Shown in pieces: positions 7,175-11,965 of a DNA stretch of 14,782 bases. The DNA is from Myroides sp. GTDB lineage: Bacteria > Bacteroidota > Bacteroidia > Flavobacteriales > Flavobacteriaceae. The DNA is taken from assembly GCA_018384465.1 (NCBI GenBank), contig JAHAYQ010000059.1:1-14782 (forward strand), written 5' to 3'. The first letter of the stretch is position 1. Every line of letters begins with the position of its first letter. The translations under genes and the position numbers were made by a program. The notes beneath the pieces are model-generated. The model worked only from the letters and a program-made list of their open reading frames with translations, did not search any database and had not been told where the DNA came from.

Positions 7175-7182
7175 CAAATATA
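7175..7182 (-). promoter_or_regulatory. Promoter -7 box of the lipoprotein gene
   Basis: The minus strand reads TATATTTG here, an exact TAnnTTTG match, 27 bases before the ATG at 7147. A -33 box is weak: about 19 bases further up there is only TTTCG (complement of 7202-7206) instead of TTTG. The position is good evidence against using the upstream ATG at 7177. Confidence 0.5.
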
Positions 7183-7230
7183 AAATTATTTTTTTTACAT
7201 ACGAAAGTATTTGTAAAAATATTATTCATT

Positions 7231-8541
7231 TTAACTATTTGCTTGTTTTTTTGCTGTTTTAATCAGTAAAAATATTCCTACTGCGAAGAAAACAATTAAA
7301 AATAGTATGGCATTTTGCATTTTTCCTGTTACTTGCGCAATTACACCATAAATAAACATACCTATAACGATACCAATTTTCTCGGTAACATCATAAAAAC
7401 TAAAAAATGATGTGGTATCTTTTGTGCTTTGTGGCAATAATTTAGAGTATGTTGATCGCGAAAGTGATTGAATTCCTCCCATTACCAAACCCACCATAGC
7501 TGCTACTATATAAAAACTGACAGGTTTTACCACAAAGTAAGCACATACGCATATAAAAATCCATGTGGCATTAATTAAAATTAGTGCATTAAGATTTCCT
7601 ATTCGTTTTGATAATTTTGATGTTAATACAGCCCCAATAACAGCTATTAACTGTATAAGCAAAATACTAACAATTAATCCGGTTTGCCTTTGGTCATCGC
7701 TTTCCCATTGCACTTCTTTTTCTCCAAAATAAGCAGCAATAATCATCACCGTTTGTACCGCCATACTATACACAAAAAAAGCACCTAAATATCCTTTTAA
7801 AACAGGAAAGTTTTTTAATTGATTAAAGATATTTTTCAATTCTTTAAAGCCTGATAAAAATGCTTGACTGTTAATTTTGTTTGAATTTCTAAAGTTTGGA
7901 AGTTTACGGTACGAAATCTGACTGAAACCTAACCACCATAGTCCAACCAAGACAAAAGATATTTTCATGGCTTGCATAGGAGAATCAATTCCGAACCACT
8001 CTCCTTTCATAATCATTGCTAAATTTATCAACAATAATATTACTGAACCAAGATACCCTAATGAATACCCTTTTGCAGAAACGGCATCTTGTTGCTCGGG
8101 AAAAGCAATATCGGGCAAATAGGAATTATAAAAAACCAAGCTACCCCAAAAGCCAATCAACGCCAGTAGATAAAAAAACAAACCTGTATAAAGATTTTCT
8201 AAATTGAAAAAATAAAGCATCATACAAGAGAGTGATCCTATGAAGCAAAACAGTTTTAGGAAAAACTTTTTGTTACCTAAAAAATCGGCTACTCCTGATA
8301 AAAGTGGTGAAATAATCGCAATAATTAAAAAACCTATGGCTGTTATATAACTGATAATTGATTCGCTTGGCGTATCGATTCCGAAGAAGCTTGCAGAAGT
8401 TTTATTATCCAATCGGAACAATGCACCATAAAACAACGGAAATATAGACGAAGAAATAACCAAAGCATAAACCGAGTTTGCCCAATCGTAAAATGCCCAG
8501 GCATTCAGCACTTTCTTCTCACCTTTGTGGAATGTTTTCAT
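7231..8541 (-). CDS. UMF1-family MFS transporter
   Basis: This is a 436-residue inner-membrane protein with about twelve hydrophobic segments. The N-terminus, VLNAWAFYDWANSVYALVI (residues 11-29), is the hallmark of the UMF1/Atg22-like branch of the major facilitator superfamily. MFS-like loop motifs follow: SGVADFLGNKKFF (83-95) and GGIQSLSRSTYSKLLP in the second half. A short basic C-terminus (KTAKKQANS) ends the protein. The substrate is unknown; family members are often annotated as possible effluxers and I see nothing that specifies one. The gene lies 46 bases downstream of the M48 protease gene with a hairpin between them and only about 10 bases from hairpin to ATG, so either it is read from the protease promoter through the hairpin or the hairpin regulates it. 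No promoter box of its own is evident. Confidence 0.85.
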   Translation of the reverse strand: MKTFHKGEKKVLNAWAFYDWANSVYALVISSSIFPLFYGALFRLDNKTSASFFGIDTPSESIISYITAIGFLIIAIISPLLSGVADFLGNKKFFLKLFCFIGSLSCMMLYFFNLENLYTGLFFYLLALIGFWGSLVFYNSYLPDIAFPEQQDAVSAKGYSLGYLGSVILLLINLAMIMKGEWFGIDSPMQAMKISFVLVGLWWLGFSQISYRKLPNFRNSNKINSQAFLSGFKELKNIFNQLKNFPVLKGYLGAFFVYSMAVQTVMIIAAYFGEKEVQWESDDQRQTGLIVSILLIQLIAVIGAVLTSKLSKRIGNLNALILINATWIFICVCAYFVVKPVSFYIVAAMVGLVMGGIQSLSRSTYSKLLPQSTKDTTSFFSFYDVTEKIGIVIGMFIYGVIAQVTGKMQNAILFLIVFFAVGIFLLIKTAKKQANS

Positions 8542-8550
8542 AAAAAAAGT

Positions 8551-8579
8551 AAAAAAGCAGTTCGTTATAAACTGCCTTT
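8551..8579 (-). terminator. Hairpin with U-run between M48 protease and MFS genes
   Basis: On the minus strand AAAGGCAGTT pairs with AACTGCTTTT (one G-U pair), making a 10-bp stem with a 7-base loop TATAACG, and the 3' arm runs into TTTTTT. It has the form of a rho-independent terminator for the M48 gene but ends about 10 bases before the MFS start codon, so it may act as an attenuator between the two genes. Confidence 0.6.
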
Positions 8580-8587
8580 AATAAATA

Positions 8588-9394
8588 TTAGTATTTTTTT
8601 CCAAATTTAGCTCCTTCTGCTTTTGCTATAGGAATTAACTTTTGAAGATTGCTTATACGTGTTTGATCGCTTGGATGCGTGCTAAGAAGTTCAATACTAC
8701 CGCCACCGCTTTGAGCCGACATGCGTTTCCAGAAATCTAAAGCTTCACTTGGATTGTAACCTGCAACAGCCATTAAAATAAGTCCAATTCTATCCGCTTC
8801 AGATTCATGACTTCTACTAAATGGCATCATACCAGCTACATTACTTCCTGCGCCATAAGCCATCATAGCTAATTGTTTGGTTTGTTCACTGCTGCTATTT
8901 GTGGCTACACCTACTCCTACCGCACCTAATTGCTGTAAAACAGAGGCACTCATACGTTGTTGCCCGTGGTTAGCCAATGCGTGTGCTACTTCATGCCCCA
9001 TAACGGTAGCTAAACCAGCTTCGTTTTTTGCTACTTTAAGTAAACCGGTGTACACAACAATTTTTCCGCCAGGCATACACCAAGCATTTACAGCATCGTC
9101 TTGCACTAATTTGTACTCCCATTTATAATCGCTCAAATAATTAGAATATCCATTTGCTGATAACCATTGTTCGGCAGCTTTGCGTATTTTATCACCTACT
9201 CGTTGCACCATTTGTGCATCACTAGTACCTGTAACTACCTTATTTTCTTTTAAAAACTCGGAATATTGTTGGAACGACGAAGCAAAAAGAGAACTATCTG
9301 GCACAAAAGCCATTGTTTTTTTTCCAGTAAACGGATTGGTGGCACAAGAAACTATAAGTGCTGCCGCGCCACATAAAATCATTATCTTTTTCAT
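8588..9394 (-). CDS. M48-family zinc metalloprotease lipoprotein
   Basis: This envelope protease has 268 residues. The lipoprotein signal peptide ends in lipobox IVSC with Cys17 as the lipid site. The zinc-binding motif HEVAH is at 134-138 (within VMGHEVAHALANHG), with the third ligand Glu197 in HESEADRIG, and THPS at 239-242, as in LoiP/BepA-type M48C proteases that handle misfolded outer-membrane proteins. The segment NAWCMPGGKIVVYTGLL (103-119) is the usual edge-strand motif before the active helix. All catalytic residues are present and the length is typical. Inference: the protein is anchored in the outer or inner membrane facing the periplasm and acts in quality control. The gene diverges from the alpha/beta hydrolase across an 84-base gap. 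I see no convincing promoter of its own there, only TATTTTAG, one mismatch from the -7 box. Confidence 0.92.
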   Translation of the reverse strand: MKKIMILCGAAALIVSCATNPFTGKKTMAFVPDSSLFASSFQQYSEFLKENKVVTGTSDAQMVQRVGDKIRKAAEQWLSANGYSNYLSDYKWEYKLVQDDAVNAWCMPGGKIVVYTGLLKVAKNEAGLATVMGHEVAHALANHGQQRMSASVLQQLGAVGVGVATNSSSEQTKQLAMMAYGAGSNVAGMMPFSRSHESEADRIGLILMAVAGYNPSEALDFWKRMSAQSGGGSIELLSTHPSDQTRISNLQKLIPIAKAEGAKFGKKY

Positions 9395-9450
9395 AAGTAT
9401 ATAATTTTTAAAATTTTCTAAAATACTACTATATTGTCACTAATACCTTT

Positions 9451-9458
9451 TAACTTTG
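9451..9458 (+). promoter_or_regulatory. Promoter -7 box of the hydrolase-msrB pair
   Basis: TAACTTTG matches TAnnTTTG and lies 20 bases before the ATG at 9479. The nearest TTG upstream (9434-9436) is only 14 bases away, shorter than the usual 17-23, so the -33 part is uncertain. Confidence 0.45.
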
Positions 9459-9478
9459 TTAGGTAAAATTATAAAATT

Positions 9479-10333
9479 ATGGCGCAAAAACAAGCAAAAG
9501 TTTTAGAGATTCCTCGATATATTAAAAACACCTCTAAGGTATTAAGTATTGTAAATAAAAATATGGCAGCTGCTTTTGCCTTAAAACTTTTTGAATCGCC
9601 TATTAAATACAAATTGCCTAAACGCGAGCTTAAAATGTTTGAAGTATCGCACAAATCAAAATTAACTTTACCCAAAAGTGGAAAAGAAATTATGGTTTAT
9701 GAAAACAAATTTGGTTCAAAAAAAGTTTTACTTATTCACGGTTGGAATGGCAGAGGTACCCAATTAGTATCTATTGCTAAAGCGTTTAAAGAACTTAATT
9801 ACACTATAATAAGTTTCGATGCACCAGGGCACGGATTAAGTCCAAAAAGTACCGCTAACATGACACATTTTATTGAAGCTATTTTTGCGCTTGATAAAAA
9901 ACATGGTGGTTTTGATGTTTTGGTTGGACATTCATTAGGTGGTATGAGCGTTATAAATAGTTTAGGAAGAGGGTTAAAAACAAAAAAAGCCGTTATTATT
10001 GGTAGTGGAAATAAAACCAAAGATATAACTGAGGATTTTTTACAAAGCATAGGAATGCATAAAAAATTAGCTCCAAAACTAATTGCTCTTTTTGAAAAAC
10101 GCTATAACGATAAAATGGATTTTTACGATGTGGATGCGCATGCACAAAAAGTAGAAATCCCCGTATTAATTATCCATGACAAAGCTGACCGCGATGTACC
10201 TTACACTGCTGCCGAGGGTATTCAGAAAAATTTGTCGCAGAATGAATTATTACTAACAAACGGCTTAGGACACCGAAAAATATTAGGAGATGATGATGTT
10301 ATTGAAAGAATTATACAGTTTGTGGAATCTTAA
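9479..10333 (+). CDS. Alpha/beta-fold hydrolase
   Basis: This 284-residue protein has no signal peptide and is probably cytoplasmic. It shows the alpha/beta hydrolase core in order: oxyanion-hole segment LLIHGWNGRG (84-93), DAPGHGLS (114-121), nucleophile elbow VGHSLGG with Ser152 (149-155), acid region IIHDKADRDVP with Asp237 as the likely triad acid (231-241), and GLGHRKIL with His265 (262-269). A 65-residue N-terminal extension (RYIKNTSKVLSIVNKNMAAAF...) precedes the fold; related Bacteroidota proteins appear similar there. The substrate is unknown; esterase, lipase-like or thioesterase activity is possible. The downstream msrB begins inside this gene (44-base overlap), indicating a shared transcript and translational coupling, but no shared pathway is evident. 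Confidence 0.85.
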   Translation: MAQKQAKVLEIPRYIKNTSKVLSIVNKNMAAAFALKLFESPIKYKLPKRELKMFEVSHKSKLTLPKSGKEIMVYENKFGSKKVLLIHGWNGRGTQLVSIAKAFKELNYTIISFDAPGHGLSPKSTANMTHFIEAIFALDKKHGGFDVLVGHSLGGMSVINSLGRGLKTKKAVIIGSGNKTKDITEDFLQSIGMHKKLAPKLIALFEKRYNDKMDFYDVDAHAQKVEIPVLIIHDKADRDVPYTAAEGIQKNLSQNELLLTNGLGHRKILGDDDVIERIIQFVES

Positions 10334-10787
10334 ATTTTTATTCGTAATTTTAAGTTTAAACTTTATTAGTTGTAAAGAACAAACGGCAATTGCACAAAAC
10401 CCAAATACTATGACAGAACAAGATTGGAAACAAAAATTAACACCCGAAGAATATTACATTTTACGTGAAAAAGGCACGGAAAGACCTTTTAGCGGCAAGT
10501 ACAATGATTTTTTTGAAAAAGGATCTTATGTTTGCGCTGCTTGTGGCAATAAACTTTTTGATGCAGATACAAAATTTGATGCGCATTGTGGATGGCCATC
10601 ATTTGACGAAGCTATTGAAGGATCTGTAAAATATACAAAAGACACTTCGCACGGAATGGTTCGGGTAGAAGTTACTTGCGCTAAATGTGACGGTCATCTA
10701 GGTCATGTTTTTGACGATGGACCTAAGGACACAACCGGTATGCGTTATTGTATGAACTCTATTTCGTTAAAATTTGTAGCTGATTAA
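10290..10787 (+). CDS. msrB: Exported peptide-methionine (R)-S-oxide reductase MsrB (lipoprotein)
   Basis: MsrB reduces the R-sulfoxide of methionine in oxidised proteins. The MsrB domain spans about 43-164: zinc-binding pairs CAAC (82-85) and CAKC (130-133), HCGWPSF (99-105) with Cys100 as the probable resolving Cys, GHLGHVFDDGP (135-145), and RYCMNSISL (152-160) with catalytic Cys154. The N-terminus has a hydrophobic segment ending in lipobox FISC (Cys28), so the protein is probably a lipoprotein working outside the cytoplasm. Three successive ATGs (10290, 10293, 10296) could start it; AGGAG at 10285-10289 best fits the third, six bases away. The gene overlaps the hydrolase gene by about 40 bases. 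A start at Met41 would give a cytosolic enzyme but would leave the well-formed signal peptide unexplained. Confidence 0.92.
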   Translation: MMMLLKELYSLWNLKFLFVILSLNFISCKEQTAIAQNPNTMTEQDWKQKLTPEEYYILREKGTERPFSGKYNDFFEKGSYVCAACGNKLFDADTKFDAHCGWPSFDEAIEGSVKYTKDTSHGMVRVEVTCAKCDGHLGHVFDDGPKDTTGMRYCMNSISLKFVAD

Positions 10788-10795
10788 AAAGAGTT

Positions 10796-10827
10796 ATAAT
10801 GTCTAAAAAGATTTTTTTAGACATTAT
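10796..10827. terminator. Bidirectional terminator between convergent msrB and bshA
   Basis: ATAATGTCTAAAAA (10796-10809) and its exact complement at 10814-10827 form a perfect 14-bp stem with a 4-base loop. It starts 8 bases after the msrB stop, and its right arm covers the last codons and stop of bshA on the other strand. T-rich bases follow on both strands (TCTTTT on plus, CTCTTTTT on minus), so it can end both transcripts. Confidence 0.75.
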
Positions 10828-11947
10828 CTTTTAACGCCATATTGTAAATTGCTTCATACAACGGCACTATTTTTTCGACACTAAAACTTTTAGAATGTTC
10901 ATAAGCTTGCTTTTTAAATTGATGCAGCGTTTCATCATTTTTTAAAATCAATAAAGCATTTTGTATCATGCCATCTACATCGCCTATCTCGTTTAAATAA
11001 CCTGAAATTCCTTGAACATTTACTTCGGGTAAGCCTCCTGTATTCGATGATATTACGGGTACCTTATTCGCCATGGCTTCTAAAGCTGCTAAACCAAAAC
11101 TTTCGGTTTCTGAAGGGAGTAAAAACAAATCGGAATATTTTAAAATACTATCAATTTCAGATGAATTTCCAAAGAAAATCACTTTATTTTCAATGCCTAA
11201 TTCTTTTACTAAATCTTCAGCTCCTAATCGTTCCGGACCATCGCCAACCATCATTAACTTAGCTGGATGTTCTTTTTGTATGCCATTAAAAATTTTAACA
11301 ACATCTAAAATTCTTTTTACTTTTCGAAAATTACTCACATGCGTAACAATGCGTTCTTGAGGTTCGGCAAACAAATTGCGCTGACATTGGTTTGGAGCCG
11401 CTACATTACTTTTGTCTTCAATAAAATTTGGAATGACATGAATTTCCTTTCTTGTATCAAACAATTCATAGGTAGACTTTTTTAAATCAGCAGATACCGA
11501 AGTCACATAATCTGATTGATTAATACTAAAGCTTACTGCCGTTTTATAAAAAGGATGATTGCCTACTAAAGTGATATCTGTACCGTGCAAGGTGGTGACC
11601 ATGGGCAATTTTATACCTTGATCTAACAACATTTGCTTAGCCATATAGCCTGCAAAAGCATGAGGAATGGCATAATGCACGTGTAAAAGGTCAATTCCGA
11701 ATTCTTTAACCGTATCTACGATTTTACTTGAAAGCGCCAATTCGTACGGCTGATAGTGAAACAAAGGATATTCTGGCACCACTACTTCATGGTAATGAAT
11801 GTTTTTGTTTAACAATGCCAAACGCACTGGCTGACTATAGGTTATAAAATGTACTTCGTGATTTCTATTTGCTAATTCTATACCTAATTCGGTTGCTACC
11901 ACTCCGCTTCCGCCAAAGGTTGGGTAACAAACTATTGCTATTTTCAT
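10817..11947 (-). CDS. bshA: N-acetyl-alpha-D-glucosaminyl L-malate synthase BshA (bacillithiol synthesis)
   Basis: BshA is a GT4 glycosyltransferase that joins GlcNAc from UDP-GlcNAc to L-malate, the first step of bacillithiol synthesis in the cytoplasm. The N-terminal CYPTFGGSGVVATELG (7-22) followed by HEVHFITYSQP (30-40) is characteristic of BshA. Also present are LLHVHYAIPHA (88-98), TLHGTDITLVG (119-129), VIPNFI (171-176), the donor-binding VSNFRKVKR (204-212), VGDGPE (234-239) and the GT4 E-x7-E pair Glu282/Glu290 in SETESFGLAALE. The length of 376 residues is typical. The gene starts 18 bases after the GH3-serine hydrolase gene, so the two are probably cotranscribed. The other bacillithiol genes (bshB, bshC) are not in this window. 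A general GT4 enzyme is the only alternative, and the signature argues against it. Confidence 0.93.
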   Translation of the reverse strand: MKIAIVCYPTFGGSGVVATELGIELANRNHEVHFITYSQPVRLALLNKNIHYHEVVVPEYPLFHYQPYELALSSKIVDTVKEFGIDLLHVHYAIPHAFAGYMAKQMLLDQGIKLPMVTTLHGTDITLVGNHPFYKTAVSFSINQSDYVTSVSADLKKSTYELFDTRKEIHVIPNFIEDKSNVAAPNQCQRNLFAEPQERIVTHVSNFRKVKRILDVVKIFNGIQKEHPAKLMMVGDGPERLGAEDLVKELGIENKVIFFGNSSEIDSILKYSDLFLLPSETESFGLAALEAMANKVPVISSNTGGLPEVNVQGISGYLNEIGDVDGMIQNALLILKNDETLHQFKKQAYEHSKSFSVEKIVPLYEAIYNMALKDNV

Positions 11948-11965
11948 ACTGTAAAATTCAAAAAA

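Noticed and set aside
7175..7177. Upstream ATG for the lipoprotein gene
   Set aside because: It lies within the predicted -7 promoter box and would put ten extra residues before a complete lipoprotein signal peptide.
7183..7215. Possible hairpin (ACAAATAC / GTATGTA) after the MFS gene
   Set aside because: The stem needs a two-base bulge and is followed by an A-run, not a U-run, in the MFS transcript direction.
9395..9450. Promoter for the M48 protease in the divergent gap
   Set aside because: Only TATTTTAG, one mismatch from the -7 box, was found and there is no TTG at the right distance, so it is not listed as a feature.
9469..9675. Minus-strand reading frame over the hydrolase start (68 codons)
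   Set aside because: It lies antisense to a well-supported alpha/beta hydrolase gene and has no domain, promoter or signal of its own. The same holds for the other short antisense frames, for example 6852-7262 and 12985-13283.
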